From positions 1 to 64,000 of the forward strand of contig NZ_JAVCAP010000019.1 in NCBI RefSeq assembly GCF_030769565.1: a DNA stretch of 64,000 bases, written 5' to 3'. Both the position numbers and the translations under genes were made by a program. The notes under the pieces are model-generated. The model saw only the letters and a list, made by a program, of their open reading frames with translations, did not search any database and had not been told where the DNA came from. This document shows positions 19,285-28,982 of this stretch, piece after piece (positions within the stretch are counted from its first letter, which is position 1; every line of letters begins with the position of its first letter). Source of the stretch: Methylophilus aquaticus (GTDB lineage Bacteria; Pseudomonadota; Gammaproteobacteria; Burkholderiales; Methylophilaceae).

Positions 19285-19547
19285 ATTTTTCTCCCAACAT
19301 CGGTTGAACACAAGTTTTGTGATGATATGGGGCGATGCAGTGCAGATTTCAAGAGGTGGCGATGCATGTGCCAGCAGAGTGGATGGGGAAAACCTGACAA
19401 CCGACCATTTCACCACACAAACAGCTTTTGCATTACATGGAACAACGCCAGCGTTCACCGCTTGCTTCAGGCAAAGGCGAGGCAGTTTCAGCACAGTTTT
19501 TGCTAGTGTTTTAGTGACAGCACTGTTAGCCAAGCAAGGAGTGAATC

Positions 19548-20180
19548 ATGGATATTTTTCATACTTTGACCACGCAAATGCAGGTCATGAACATGCCTTT
19601 ATACGCCGTCACCCTGACGGCCGTCCCGCGCGCAGACACGCCCTTGTTATTGATGCTGCACTGGCATGGCTTTCGCAAAACGCAGATCCCGGCACTGCCG
19701 CAGTTAAAGCCCACATTACAACCCGTGCCGGGTTCTGCCCTGCAAATCAATGACCGCTGGCGACAGCCGGAAGTGGTCGAAGAGGCCGTACTGGATGCTG
19801 CCTGGCAACTGGGCGCTTGGGATGTGCAACGTGAAGAACGTCGCGCTTGCACTTATATCGGCGCTAGCGAACAGGAAGCGCTCGCCTGCAAACAGGCCTT
19901 TGGAAAATATGACGAAGAACTTGAAGATGAACTCCTGGTCAGCGAAGCGCCTGACCGTGACGAAATGCTGCAACTGGGTGCCAAAGTGGGTTACATTCGC
20001 TGGCAATTTCGCCCGGTCAATGGCGGCTTATGGCAATCAACCGCTGAAGATGACACGCTATTGGAAGATGGCAGAAGAATTCCGCCCTGCCCGATTCGCC
20101 CGCTTGCACTAAAAGGAGGCAAGCTGACCAAAACGGCCTATCGTTTGGGGCAGATTAACCGGATTATTTTGTTGAAATAA
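19548..20180 (+). CDS. Hypothetical protein
   Basis: 210 residues, not recognised. A strong ribosome site (AAGGAG) sits before the ATG. It has no signal peptide or membrane segment. The middle is acidic (KYDEELEDELLVSEAPDRDE) and the C-terminus is basic and ends GQINRIILLK. The N-terminus HWHGFRKTQIP is rich in aromatic and basic residues. It is divergent from htpG with 263 bases between, in which I see nothing definite, and convergent with an exported protein gene. Confidence 0.7.
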   Translation: MDIFHTLTTQMQVMNMPLYAVTLTAVPRADTPLLLMLHWHGFRKTQIPALPQLKPTLQPVPGSALQINDRWRQPEVVEEAVLDAAWQLGAWDVQREERRACTYIGASEQEALACKQAFGKYDEELEDELLVSEAPDRDEMLQLGAKVGYIRWQFRPVNGGLWQSTAEDDTLLEDGRRIPPCPIRPLALKGGKLTKTAYRLGQINRIILLK

Positions 20181-20291
20181 CTGTCTTGAGAGGTGTACTT
20201 ATCGATTGCATGTTCGATTGGCCGCAGGGCATTCATGCGCTACGGCCTGAACTTAAATACTGGGGATGAGAAACGCATCGAAACCCAGACA

Positions 20292-20996
20292 CTATGGCGT
20301 CCACCGCAATCCGATAGAAAGCCATTGGTCCTGCGATTGGCCATTCACCTGCTGGCCAATCGTACCATCCACCTGAAACAGGTTAGGGATGATCGAATAG
20401 CGCACGCCGAGCTGGTAAAAAGGGGCTTGCGTGTGATCACCAAAAATCTCGGCAATGCCGCGCAAGCGCTGCCCCATCTGAAACTCGCTGCCCACGCCGA
20501 GCGTCGCCTTGTTTTGGGATTGCTGGCGGTCACGTAACATCCCTAGATTCAAATGAATCACCACATCGTCTTGCAGCATTGACCATGATACCGGGATATA
20601 AAAATAGGTATTGCCTAGCTGGTTTGGACCGGGCTGGATATCCGGATGCATCACCCGACCGACGGCCAGCCCCCACCCCCATCCATTGCTTTCCAGCGGT
20701 TTAAATAAGGTTTTGAACTGTGCCACCCAATCCTCGGTGTGATAGTTATCGGCACGGTCCTCATAGCGACCGCCGCCCAGCGTCACTTCAAAATTCTCGC
20801 CGAAATTACATGCCGGCAGTGCCCAGAACTCTTGCCCGCCCTCATATTGCCGGGTCCAGGTTTCCAACTGGCAGGCGTGCGCATTGGTTAACCTGGCATC
20901 ATCCGTCACCAATGGGCGTGCAGCCTGGCTGACCGCCGGGATCAGTACAAAAAAAAGCGCCCATGTCAGACGCGTCAAAAGCCTATTTTTCCTCAT
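20292..20996 (-). CDS. Exported protein, probable outer membrane barrel
   Basis: Started at MRKNRLLTRLTW (20996); an ATG seven codons earlier (21017) is possible. About 234 residues. The signal peptide ends SQAARPLVTDD. The mature chain alternates polar and aromatic residues (WGWGLAVGRVMHP, NTYFYIPVSWSM, GVRYSIIP) and ends LSIGLRW-T-P, typical of a small beta-barrel. I do not recognise a named family, and no function is assigned. Confidence 0.72.
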   Translation of the reverse strand: MRKNRLLTRLTWALFFVLIPAVSQAARPLVTDDARLTNAHACQLETWTRQYEGGQEFWALPACNFGENFEVTLGGGRYEDRADNYHTEDWVAQFKTLFKPLESNGWGWGLAVGRVMHPDIQPGPNQLGNTYFYIPVSWSMLQDDVVIHLNLGMLRDRQQSQNKATLGVGSEFQMGQRLRGIAEIFGDHTQAPFYQLGVRYSIIPNLFQVDGTIGQQVNGQSQDQWLSIGLRWTP

Positions 20997-21166
20997 CTCA
21001 AACTCAAATTTTTTCACACCGATGTGAATTTTTTGTGAATCACCTGGCGAAATGGACGATTTTTGCAGGTTAAAGTCCTGGTCAACAAACGATTCATATT
21101 TGTTTCACTAGCCTATGCCAACATAACAATTTATACTGTTTGTTGCGCTGACTAGGGAGAGCAACT

Positions 21167-21436
21167 ATGGCGAACATTGAGGTGATTGAAACAAGCCCGT
21201 ATTCGTTTGCAGTCACGGTGCACAGTACACACAGCACCACCCATCAAGTCAGTGTCACACCGCAGTATGCCAAACAACTGACGCCGGAATCCCAAAACAT
21301 CTCAGCATTAGTGAAAGCCTCATTCGCATTTTTGCTGGACAGAGAATCTAACACCAGTATATTGCGCAGCTTTGACCTTAGCGTGATTGAGCGCTATTTT
21401 CCAGAATATCCAAAAACAATCACCCGCTATTTCTAA
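21167..21436 (+). CDS. Small hypothetical protein upstream of ppx
   Basis: 89 residues with a strong ribosome site (AGGGAG). Not recognised. The first half is beta-rich (IEVIETSPYSFAVTVHSTHS) and the second helical (ALVKASFAFLLDRESNTSIL), ending in a tyrosine-rich YFPEYPKTITRYF. It precedes ppx by 42 bases on the same strand, so it may be co-transcribed with it. Confidence 0.7.
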   Translation: MANIEVIETSPYSFAVTVHSTHSTTHQVSVTPQYAKQLTPESQNISALVKASFAFLLDRESNTSILRSFDLSVIERYFPEYPKTITRYF

Positions 21437-21478
21437 TCCTGCTACACACTTTATAAACCCTGATTATTTACCTGCAAC

Positions 21479-22954
21479 ATGCTAGAAATTACCAATGATA
21501 CTCAACTCGCAGCCATCGACTTGGGCTCCAACAGTTTTCGCCTCGAAATTGGCCGCCTGGTAGACGGGCAGATTCAACGTGTCGACTATTTGAAAGAGGC
21601 TGTTCGCCAAGGCGGCGACCTGGATGAAGAGCGCAATCTAAAACCACAAGCATTCGAGCGCGGATTAAAGTGTTTGGCACGTTTTGGCGAGCGTCTCAAA
21701 GGGTTTCCTGCCTCACAGGTGCGTGCCGTGGCCACGCAAACTCTGCGCGAAGCCACCAATCGTGACGAATTTATCCGGCAGGCACAAAAGGTGCTCGGAT
21801 ACCCGATAGAAATCATTTCAGGCGTTGAAGAAGCCAGACTGATTTATCAAGGTGTTAGCCGGATGTTGCCTCAATCCAACGAGCGCAGGCTGGTCATTGA
21901 TATTGGCGGGCGCTCAACAGAATTTATCTTGGGGCAGCACTTCAAGGCCAATACCACCGAGTCATTACGCTTGGGTTCCGTGGGTTGGTCACAAAAATAC
22001 TTTGCAGATGGTCAACTCAGTGAACGCAATTTTGAACGTGCAGAAATTGCTGCCGAGTCAATTATTGACATGATTACTGATCGCTACATTGGAAGTTGGC
22101 AGGTAGCCTATGGCGCGTCTGGCACGGTGGGTGCCGTGGCGGATGTGCTGGCTGGCGCTGGCTTTGCTCCCAACAAGATTGAACGTGCGCAACTGGACTG
22201 GCTCAAGCAAGTGCTGATTAAGGCAAAAACAGCTGAACGCGTGAACATGGAAGGTTTAAAAGATGATCGCCGCGCAGTCATCGGTGGCGGCCTGGCGATT
22301 CTCACCGCGGTATTTGATACCCTGCAAATAGATACATTAATAGTAGCTAATGGCGCCTTGCGTCATGGTGTGCTTTATGACCTGCTAACAGATGAACATC
22401 TCGTAGAGGACTTGCGCAGTGCTTCCATTGAACGGCTGTGCAAACGCTTTGGCGTAGACATGACACACGCGCAAAATGTGAGCAAGATTGCCTTGTTTTT
22501 TTATGATGCCATGCAAGCCTGCGCGACCCAGAAACCCTTATTACATTGGGCGGCACTCTGTCACGAAGTGGGTTGGGCAATATCACATACTGACTGCAAC
22601 AAACATGGCGCTTACATTCTGGACAATACCGAGCTAATGGGGTTTGCACAAAGTGAATTGCACACCATTAGCCTGTTGGTGCTTGGACATCAGGGAAAAT
22701 TGCGAAAACTGGGCGCAGACTTTGATAATCAAGACTTAGTCTGTCAACTGATGGCACTGCGACTGGCAGTGATTTTTTGCCACTCTCGGCGCTTGCCCGC
22801 ACTCAAACATATTCAGTTATTGCGCGAAAAACAGCAGTTCAGCATACAACTGCCCGAGCAATGGGCGGCACAACATCCCCAAACGCACTACCTGCTGGAA
22901 GAAGAATGCCTGCTGTGGCAGAAACTAGGCTGGCCGCTTGCTGTGAATTACTGA
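21479..22954 (+). CDS. ppx: Exopolyphosphatase (Ppx/GppA family)
   Basis: 491 residues, close to the E. coli Ppx length. The two actin-like phosphate loops are visible: AIDLGSNSFRLEIGR near the N-terminus and VIDIGGRSTEFILG around residue 140. The C-terminal HD-like helical domain follows (HWAALCHEVGWAISH). It removes terminal phosphate from inorganic polyphosphate, and some members also hydrolyse pppGpp. Polyphosphate kinase is encoded 2.4 kb away on the opposite strand, so synthesis and breakdown genes are neighbours but not one operon. Confidence 0.93.
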   Translation: MLEITNDTQLAAIDLGSNSFRLEIGRLVDGQIQRVDYLKEAVRQGGDLDEERNLKPQAFERGLKCLARFGERLKGFPASQVRAVATQTLREATNRDEFIRQAQKVLGYPIEIISGVEEARLIYQGVSRMLPQSNERRLVIDIGGRSTEFILGQHFKANTTESLRLGSVGWSQKYFADGQLSERNFERAEIAAESIIDMITDRYIGSWQVAYGASGTVGAVADVLAGAGFAPNKIERAQLDWLKQVLIKAKTAERVNMEGLKDDRRAVIGGGLAILTAVFDTLQIDTLIVANGALRHGVLYDLLTDEHLVEDLRSASIERLCKRFGVDMTHAQNVSKIALFFYDAMQACATQKPLLHWAALCHEVGWAISHTDCNKHGAYILDNTELMGFAQSELHTISLLVLGHQGKLRKLGADFDNQDLVCQLMALRLAVIFCHSRRLPALKHIQLLREKQQFSIQLPEQWAAQHPQTHYLLEEECLLWQKLGWPLAVNY

Positions 22955-22963
22955 ATAACACCA

Positions 22964-22991
22964 TAAAAAAACGGGCTTATCGCCCGTTTTT
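22964..22991. terminator. Bidirectional terminator, ppx / 81-residue gene
   Basis: The stem ACGGGC/GCCCGT (22971-22987) is flanked by seven A residues on the left and five T residues on the right. It lies between two convergent stops and can serve both. Confidence 0.85.
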
Positions 22992-22996
22992 CGCTT

Positions 22997-23242
22997 TTAC
23001 TCTTTCTTCTTCTTGTCTTTTTTCTCGTCCTCTTCACGCAATTTTGCTATTTTTTCACGCCACTCCTGCAACTGTTCATCTTCAATTTCCAGTTGCAAGG
23101 CAATGGCTTCATCCTGTGTCAGTTTGTCTTTCATAAACCGCTTGGGTAATTTTCCGTCCATGCGTGACAATACGCGCTCGGCTTCATCACCACTCAACTG
23201 TTTCACTCTTTCCAAGTACTCTGGATTGACCTTGTCTTTCAT
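22997..23242 (-). CDS. Small charged hypothetical protein
   Basis: 81 residues, highly charged and helical, with a Lys/Glu tail (KLREEDEKKDKKKKE) and probable coiled-coil from about residue 45. Not recognised. The ribosome site is AGGGAG. It follows the ParA gene on the same strand by about 55 bases, so it may be co-transcribed with it. Confidence 0.65.
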   Translation of the reverse strand: MKDKVNPEYLERVKQLSGDEAERVLSRMDGKLPKRFMKDKLTQDEAIALQLEIEDEQLQEWREKIAKLREEDEKKDKKKKE

Positions 23243-23297
23243 TGCAACTCCCTGTTGATTGACTACTCATCATTTCTTGCTTTGCGCAAAAAATGGT

Positions 23298-23918
23298 TTA
23301 ACTGTTTTGCAACACCCAGTCCGTGACCGGATTCCATTGTGCAATATCGATTTCTTTCAGCTGTTGACCAAGCTCAAAGATACTTAATCCTTCTTCGGCG
23401 GCTGTGACGTAGATCTGTGAAGCCCGCAACATTGAAAGCACCTCAAACTCGGTTTCAGCCATGTATTCGGCAAGACGCTCTGCCGACTTGGTGCGCGGCG
23501 TGACACGCATACCAATCAAGCCTACAAATGTTTTTTGTTTACGTATGGCTTTCTCTTCTGACAGCAATGCCAAAAAATCATCGGCCGCGCCAATATCAAA
23601 TGCCGAAGGTGCGATCGGCACCAGCACCAGATCTGCCTCGGTCACTGCATCCGAGATCTTTTTATCTTTAATGCCACCCGGCGAATCCACAATAACCCAA
23701 TCCGCTTTTTGTAACGCAGACTTACTCAAGGCCTCTGCGTTGAACAATGTAAGCGCTGACTCGGGGCGCCTGGATAGCCAAGATGTCGCCGATTGCTGAC
23801 GGTCGGTATCTTCCAATACCACTTTATGTCCCAATCTGGCCAGATAACAAGCCAGATTGGTTGCGAGCGTGGTTTTACCGCTACCGCCTTTGGTATTTGC
23901 CACCAACACCCTGCGCAT
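23298..23918 (-). CDS. ParA/MinD family ATPase (orphan)
   Basis: 206 residues from MRRVLVANTKGG (23918), chosen because GGAGG lies 8 bases upstream; the frame is open 18 codons further. The deviant Walker A KGGSGKTT with the signature lysine starts the protein, followed by Walker A' DTDRQQSATSW and Walker B WVIVDSPGG. Such ATPases dimerise on nucleoid DNA and position plasmids, chromosomes or protein cargo. There is no parB or parS here; the divergent gene encodes a basic, possibly DNA-binding protein. A role in positioning something other than an origin is likely but inferred. Confidence 0.88.
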   Translation of the reverse strand: MRRVLVANTKGGSGKTTLATNLACYLARLGHKVVLEDTDRQQSATSWLSRRPESALTLFNAEALSKSALQKADWVIVDSPGGIKDKKISDAVTEADLVLVPIAPSAFDIGAADDFLALLSEEKAIRKQKTFVGLIGMRVTPRTKSAERLAEYMAETEFEVLSMLRASQIYVTAAEEGLSIFELGQQLKEIDIAQWNPVTDWVLQNS

Positions 23919-24060
23919 GGTTTTTAACCTCCGCTGAAAGGACTTGAATTCTGTCATTAATTGCCTGTTCATGACACCATAAAAATATGAATTTTTTATG
24001 ACAGTTGACGCTCAAATAAAACGGTATAAACTGTTTTGACAATTTAATCAGGAGAAACGA

Positions 24061-24573
24061 ATGTCGAGCAAAGCCGAAAGTGCCGATCGTCCGGCAAACC
24101 AGAATACTGGGGCCAATGTCACTAGCCCCAACACTGACAAAGCCCAAACAACCAAGAGTGCCCAAAAGCCCGCAGCCAAAAAACCTGCCACCCACAATGC
24201 ACTTGTTAAAAAAACTCCGGTTAAACCTGTAGCCAAAGCTGCGCCGGCTACCCCGAAAACAGTGAGCGCCCCCGCAAAACCAGTGGCAACCAAGTCTGCG
24301 CCGGCAAGACCTCAGGCTGCAAAAACATTGACAGAAAAATCCAAAACCGAAAAAGTCAAAATGGAGCGTGACAGCTTCACCATGCCTAAAGATGAGTATG
24401 CACAAATTGCTACTCTGAAAAAACGCATGGAAACCCTTGGCAAACCGGTCAAAAAGAGTGAACTGTTGCGCGCAGGCTTGAAACTGCTCTCTGATATGAA
24501 CGATGCCGCGTTGCAAGCCAGCCTGGTTGCGATCCCTGTGATCAAAACCGGTCGCCCCAAGAAAAAGCATTAA
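24061..24573 (+). CDS. Lys/Ala/Pro-rich protein with C-terminal helical domain and AT-hook-like end
   Basis: 170 residues. Residues 1-100 are low-complexity, rich in K, A, P and T, like histone H1 tails or PHA-granule proteins. A compact domain follows (SFTMPKDEYAQIATLKKRME, then GKPVKKSELLRAGLKLLSDM) that resembles a ribbon-helix-helix fold. The C-terminus KTGRPKKKH is an AT-hook-like GRP core. The ribosome site is AGGAG. It is divergent from parA across a 142-base gap, which suggests a functional pair, with this protein linking the ATPase to DNA or cargo. That role is inference. Confidence 0.75.
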   Translation: MSSKAESADRPANQNTGANVTSPNTDKAQTTKSAQKPAAKKPATHNALVKKTPVKPVAKAAPATPKTVSAPAKPVATKSAPARPQAAKTLTEKSKTEKVKMERDSFTMPKDEYAQIATLKKRMETLGKPVKKSELLRAGLKLLSDMNDAALQASLVAIPVIKTGRPKKKH

Positions 24574-24641
24574 CATTAAAATAGCAATGCCGGACAATTA
24601 AAAGGGTGTGCTTGCAACTGTCTGGTCTTATTGCAAATTTA

Positions 24642-24782
24642 GGGCACCTCTCATCATTCAAGTTGCTAAGCCAGACGAGGCACGATTAAAAAATTTAGAC
24701 GCCGCATATCATTGATATGTAAGGAGAATTTTTTTATGAGTAACGAAGTATCGCAACGGAAGTTGAATGATGAGAGGTGCCC
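24642..24782 (+). mobile_element. MITE-like element, copy 1
   Basis: 141 bp with perfect 20-bp terminal inverted repeats beginning GGGCACCTCTCATC and a direct TTTA on each side that looks like a 4-bp target duplication. The interior matches the element at 55921-56061 in inverse orientation. It carries AAGGAG followed by ATG at 24736, reading out through the right end for 33 codons into host DNA. It has no transposase and would need to be moved by one in trans. The GGGC ends and 4-bp TWAA/TTTA duplications suggest an IS5-like parent, which is inference. Confidence 0.8.
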
Positions 24783-24868
24783 TTTAACCCCCCCTATAAG
24801 ACGCGAACTGGATAGAGCAACACTGGAAGCAGATTGAAACTCGCCTGATGATTAATTCGTAATCAAAT

Positions 24869-25339
24869 TCAGGCCAGCAGATCAGGGGCTTGCACGCTGT
24901 AAAGCTTGTAGGCCCCACCTGATTTGGGCAGTCGCAACCACCAGACCGCGCCTTTTTTAATACTAAGCTGCCCCTCTTCAATACCAAGGCAATCTGCAGC
25001 TAGCTCGCCTATCCATGGCTGGTGCCCAACCAACATCAGGTTTTGGTAGGGGCTTTGTGCCATCAGTTGCATAATTGGCTGAATCGGACGCTCGGGGGCA
25101 ATGCGAGGTTCCTCTTGCCAATCATCCCCCCAGTAGGCCGCTGTTTCTAATGTCCGCTGTGCCGGGCTGACCAATACATAAGTACTCTTGGGTAAATATC
25201 TTTTTAACCAGCCGGCCATTTGCTTGGCCTGCTTGTGCCCCTTGGCCGTGAGCACACGGTCCATATCCCGCTGCCCATGCTGTAACACTTCGGCCTCGGC
25301 GTGCCGCCAAAGAATCAGATTGCGGACCTGACTGCTCAT
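24869..25339 (-). CDS. sixA: Phosphohistidine phosphatase SixA
   Basis: 156 residues, the family length. The histidine phosphatase motif appears as LWRHAEAE (Arg12, His13), with the second histidine in LVGHQPW. E. coli SixA dephosphorylates phosphohistidine on NPr and was first reported for ArcB. The ATG overlaps the ppk1 stop by 4 bases (ATGA), so it is translated with polyphosphate kinase, a pairing that may tie a phosphatase to phosphate or polyphosphate metabolism. Confidence 0.88.
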   Translation of the reverse strand: MSSQVRNLILWRHAEAEVLQHGQRDMDRVLTAKGHKQAKQMAGWLKRYLPKSTYVLVSPAQRTLETAAYWGDDWQEEPRIAPERPIQPIMQLMAQSPYQNLMLVGHQPWIGELAADCLGIEEGQLSIKKGAVWWLRLPKSGGAYKLYSVQAPDLLA

Positions 25340-27396
25340 CTTGGTTGGTATTGTTTCAGCAAACTATTCTGGCATCCTTGACGTGACAAAGGCTCTGTAG
25401 TGTCTCGCACGGCAGTATACTCACCACGCTCATTCAGTTGCCATGCATCCAGCGTATCCTCCAGATACATCTGCAAACTCTCTTGCAAAATGCGCTGCTG
25501 CATGGCTGGATCAGTAATTGGCCAAGCCAGTTCGACGCGACGCGTCATGTTACGACTCATCCAGTCGGCACTGGACAGCCACATCTGCACCTGACCATCC
25601 AGCGCAAAATAAAATACGCGGGAATGTTCAAGCAGCCGCCCGACCACTGAACGTACACGAATGCGTCCCTGCAAGGCTGGCAAACTGACCGGTAGAATAC
25701 AGGCACCACGCACAATCAGATCAATTTCTACGCCAGCAGTGGCCGCTTTAATTAAGGCCTGTACCAGCGGCACATCTGTCAGCGCATTCATTTTGGCAAT
25801 CACGCGAGCTGGCTTGCCCTGCCTGGCCACGCGTTGAGCTTTTTCCAGTTGCCTGATCATCCCGGTCTGCAAGGTAAACGGCGCCACCAGCAAATGACGC
25901 ATGACGGGTAACGGTAATTCACTGGTCAGGTGCCTGAATACAGCCTCCATCTCTTTGGTAAGATTGGGGTTAGCGGTCAGCATGCTCCAGTCTGTATACA
26001 GGCGCGTGGTTTTCGGGTTGTAGTTGCCGGTAGACAAGTGGCCATAGCGCTGTATCGTTTTGCCCTCGCGACGCATGATCAGCAACATTTTGGCATGCGT
26101 TTTCAGTCCAACCACGCCATACACGACCTGCGCACCTACCGATTCCAGTGCTTCCGCCCAGTTGATATTCGCTTCTTCATCAAAGCGGGCTTTGAGCTCG
26201 ACTACCACCAACACTTCCTTGCCGCGACCCACAGCTTCTTGCAATAGTCGCAGCATGCGCGGATCAGCGCCCGTACGGTAAATCGTCATGCGGATGGCCA
26301 GCACCTGATCGTCGAGGACCGCTTCTTCCAGTAACTGAATCACCACATCAAAGCTTTCATAGGGCTGATGCATCAGTAAATCGCGGCCTTGCATTTGTGC
26401 AATAATTGACTGGTTCTTTTTGATCTCGCGTGGCCATTGCGGATGAAATGGCACAAACTTCAAATGATCACCCTTGGCCATATCTGGCAATTGAATCAGG
26501 CGACCGAGGTTGACGGGGCCATTGACCCGGTACAAGGCGAGCGCAGGCAAATTAAACTGCTTGAGTAAAAAGTCGGCCAGATCGCTATCGCACTCTTGTG
26601 TCACCTCCAGTCGCACCGCCTCGCCATATTGGCGGTGCGCAAGTTCTTCGCGCAAGGCCATACGCAGATTGATCACATCATCTTCATCGACATCCAGATC
26701 ACTGTTACGTGTCACTCTGAACTGCGAGAAATGCAAAATGGTGGCGCCCTCAAACAGCACATCAAGGTTGGCCCGGATAATACTGGTCAGTGAAACAAAC
26801 CGCTGCTCGCCTTTGCTGAGTGAGGGCGGCAGTTGCACCACACGTGGCACCACGCGGGGCGCTCGCACAATGGCAATACGCTCCTCATCCCCCACCGCAA
26901 TACGGACAATAAAATTCAATGATTTGTTGGCCACTTGCGGAAAGGGGTGCGATGGATCGAGCGACACCGGCATCAGGAACGGCAACACCTCGCGCTTGAA
27001 GTAACTGGCCACCCAGGCCGTCTGTTCTGGCGTCCGGATACTGCCCGATACCAGATGTACGCCTTCTTTGGCCAAGGCAGGCATGAGTGCCTCATTAAAC
27101 AACTGATACTGCTGCGCAACAAGTGCGTGCGCCATTTGCGCAACCTGCTCGCAGGTATTAGCGGTCACCGGACCGAGGGTGATGCCTTGCTGATGTGCTT
27201 CCATCTGTAACGGCATGCGCACTTCAAAAAACTCGTCCAGATTATGCGAAACAATGCACATGAAGCGCAATCGTTCCAGCAAGGGATAGTCCGCGCGCTC
27301 TGCCAGAGACAGCACGCGCGCATTAAAACTGAGAATACTGAGATCGCGATCAAGCAAGGCAGGCGTGTTGTTTTTCATGGCAGATATTGTATCCAT
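25336..27396 (-). CDS. ppk1: Polyphosphate kinase 1
   Basis: 686 residues, full length. The N-terminal part has LLDRDLSILSFNARVL and CIVSHNLDEFFEVRM, and the two phospholipase-D-like domains follow, including YGHLSTGNYNPKTTRLYTD with the histidine that is phosphorylated in the family. The enzyme reversibly makes polyphosphate from ATP. A second in-frame ATG six codons in (MKNNTPALL) is a possible alternative start. It is upstream of and coupled to sixA. Confidence 0.95.
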   Translation of the reverse strand: MDTISAMKNNTPALLDRDLSILSFNARVLSLAERADYPLLERLRFMCIVSHNLDEFFEVRMPLQMEAHQQGITLGPVTANTCEQVAQMAHALVAQQYQLFNEALMPALAKEGVHLVSGSIRTPEQTAWVASYFKREVLPFLMPVSLDPSHPFPQVANKSLNFIVRIAVGDEERIAIVRAPRVVPRVVQLPPSLSKGEQRFVSLTSIIRANLDVLFEGATILHFSQFRVTRNSDLDVDEDDVINLRMALREELAHRQYGEAVRLEVTQECDSDLADFLLKQFNLPALALYRVNGPVNLGRLIQLPDMAKGDHLKFVPFHPQWPREIKKNQSIIAQMQGRDLLMHQPYESFDVVIQLLEEAVLDDQVLAIRMTIYRTGADPRMLRLLQEAVGRGKEVLVVVELKARFDEEANINWAEALESVGAQVVYGVVGLKTHAKMLLIMRREGKTIQRYGHLSTGNYNPKTTRLYTDWSMLTANPNLTKEMEAVFRHLTSELPLPVMRHLLVAPFTLQTGMIRQLEKAQRVARQGKPARVIAKMNALTDVPLVQALIKAATAGVEIDLIVRGACILPVSLPALQGRIRVRSVVGRLLEHSRVFYFALDGQVQMWLSSADWMSRNMTRRVELAWPITDPAMQQRILQESLQMYLEDTLDAWQLNERGEYTAVRDTTEPLSRQGCQNSLLKQYQPR

Positions 27397-27437
27397 TGAA
27401 ACGCCGCCTATTGTGACATTTTTATGAAATTATATGT

Positions 27438-28982
27438 TTACAATTCCGCGATCTGCATCAAGCGCTTTTCTGCGAAGGCGGTTATAGCCATGCGTGCCTC
27501 TGTAGTCATATTAGTCACATGCCTGACCATGAGGCGCGTACGCGGGTTGGCATTGAATAAGGCCTCGTGCTTAATTAAAAATGCCCAGTACAGGGTGGTG
27601 AACGGGCAGGCACGCTCTCCGGTTTTAACTGTGGGGTTATAACGACAGCCTTCACAGTAATTGCTCATGCGCTGAATATATGCACCGCTGGCGACATAAG
27701 GCTTGCTGGTGAAACGCCCGCCATTGGCATACAGCGCCATCCCCGCCACATTTGGCAACTCCACCCATTCGACTGCATCGACATACACCGCCAAATACCA
27801 GTCTGCCACTTGTTGCGGTGACAGTTCTGCCAGCGTGGCAAATAATCCGGTCACCATCAGGCGCTGAATATGGTGGGCATAGCCGGTTTGCAAAGTCTGG
27901 CCTATGGTCTGTGCCAGACACTGCATGCCGGTTTTTCCGGTCCAGAACCAGGCAGGCAACGCCCGTGTATGTGCAAAAAAATTAGCGCTTTTCATCGCAG
28001 GCATATCCAGCCAGTACATACCCCGAATAAACTCGCGCCAGCCCAGAATCTGCCGGATAAAGCCTTCGGCACTGGCCAGCGGCACCTCGCCATTCCGGTA
28101 AGCTTGCTCGGCAGCGGCAATCACTTCACGCGGATTGAGCAGCTTCAAATTCAAAGCAGAAGCCAGCAAAGAATGCCATAAGGTGGGCTCGTTTTGCCAC
28201 ATGGCATCTTGATAGGGGCCAAATACCGGTAATTTGTATTGTATAAACTGCGCCAGCAACTGCAAAGCGTGCACACGGGTCACTGGCCAGCCAAAGTTGT
28301 CCAGCACCCCGGGATGATCTGCAAAACGGGTGGCCACCTGCGCCATCACAGTCTGCGTGATGCTATCTGGCAAAAAATCCAGGGGTGCGGTCAGTCCTTG
28401 CGGGCCATGTTTATCAATGGATTGTCGATTTTCCTGATCATAATTCCAGTCCCCGCCTACCGGCGCATCGCCTTGCATCAGAATGCCATACTGGCGACGC
28501 ATGTGGCGGTAAAAAAACTCCATACGCAATGAAGACTGCTTTTTAGTATAGTTGGCGGCCCATTGCTGAAACTGTGCGGTGCTGCACATAAAATGGGTGT
28601 CGGGCCGAATATCCAGTGTGCACTGGCACTGTTCCGCCACTGTCAGCAAAGCCTGTTTCACTCGCCAGTCACCGGGTTCGCATACCACGAGTGACTGTGG
28701 CTGATGCCGCGCAATCATGGCTATCCAGACAGAGGTCAGGTCTGGATAGCCATGCGACTCTAGCCTGAAATAGGTAAGAGGCAGATGCAGTGTGTCCAGT
28801 TGCGCAGCAAAATGCCGCATGGCCGAGAGGAATAAAGTAATACGCTGCGGATGTGACCAGACATGGGTCGACTCCTCCATCACCTCGGCCATGACAATAT
28901 GGTCTTGTGCAGGATCTATGTCGGCAAGTGCAGGATTATCAAGGCTCAGCTGATCACCCAGAATGACGATGAGCCTAGGCAT
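27438..28982 (-). CDS. FeS-type cryptochrome/photolyase (PhrB/CryB group)
   Basis: 514 residues from [13 protein letters not shown] (28982); the open frame upstream is DUF2256 territory. The N-terminal LGDQL start is typical of the photolyase-related group. Four cysteines fall at 355, 443, 446 and 459, the same spacing as the [4Fe-4S] ligands C350, C438, C441 and C454 known from Agrobacterium PhrB. That group repairs (6-4) photoproducts using FAD and a lumazine antenna. The start overlaps the DUF2256 stop by 8 bases. Confidence 0.9.
   Translation of the reverse strand: MPRLIVILGDQLSLDNPALADIDPAQDHIVMAEVMEESTHVWSHPQRITLFLSAMRHFAAQLDTLHLPLTYFRLESHGYPDLTSVWIAMIARHQPQSLVVCEPGDWRVKQALLTVAEQCQCTLDIRPDTHFMCSTAQFQQWAANYTKKQSSLRMEFFYRHMRRQYGILMQGDAPVGGDWNYDQENRQSIDKHGPQGLTAPLDFLPDSITQTVMAQVATRFADHPGVLDNFGWPVTRVHALQLLAQFIQYKLPVFGPYQDAMWQNEPTLWHSLLASALNLKLLNPREVIAAAEQAYRNGEVPLASAEGFIRQILGWREFIRGMYWLDMPAMKSANFFAHTRALPAWFWTGKTGMQCLAQTIGQTLQTGYAHHIQRLMVTGLFATLAELSPQQVADWYLAVYVDAVEWVELPNVAGMALYANGGRFTSKPYVASGAYIQRMSNYCEGCRYNPTVKTGERACPFTTLYWAFLIKHEALFNANPRTRLMVRHVTNMTTEARMAITAFAEKRLMQIAEL

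Noticed and set aside
24736-24837. 33-codon ORF starting in the MITE
   Set aside because: Not conserved beyond the element and ends in host DNA, so it is described with the element and not called a gene.
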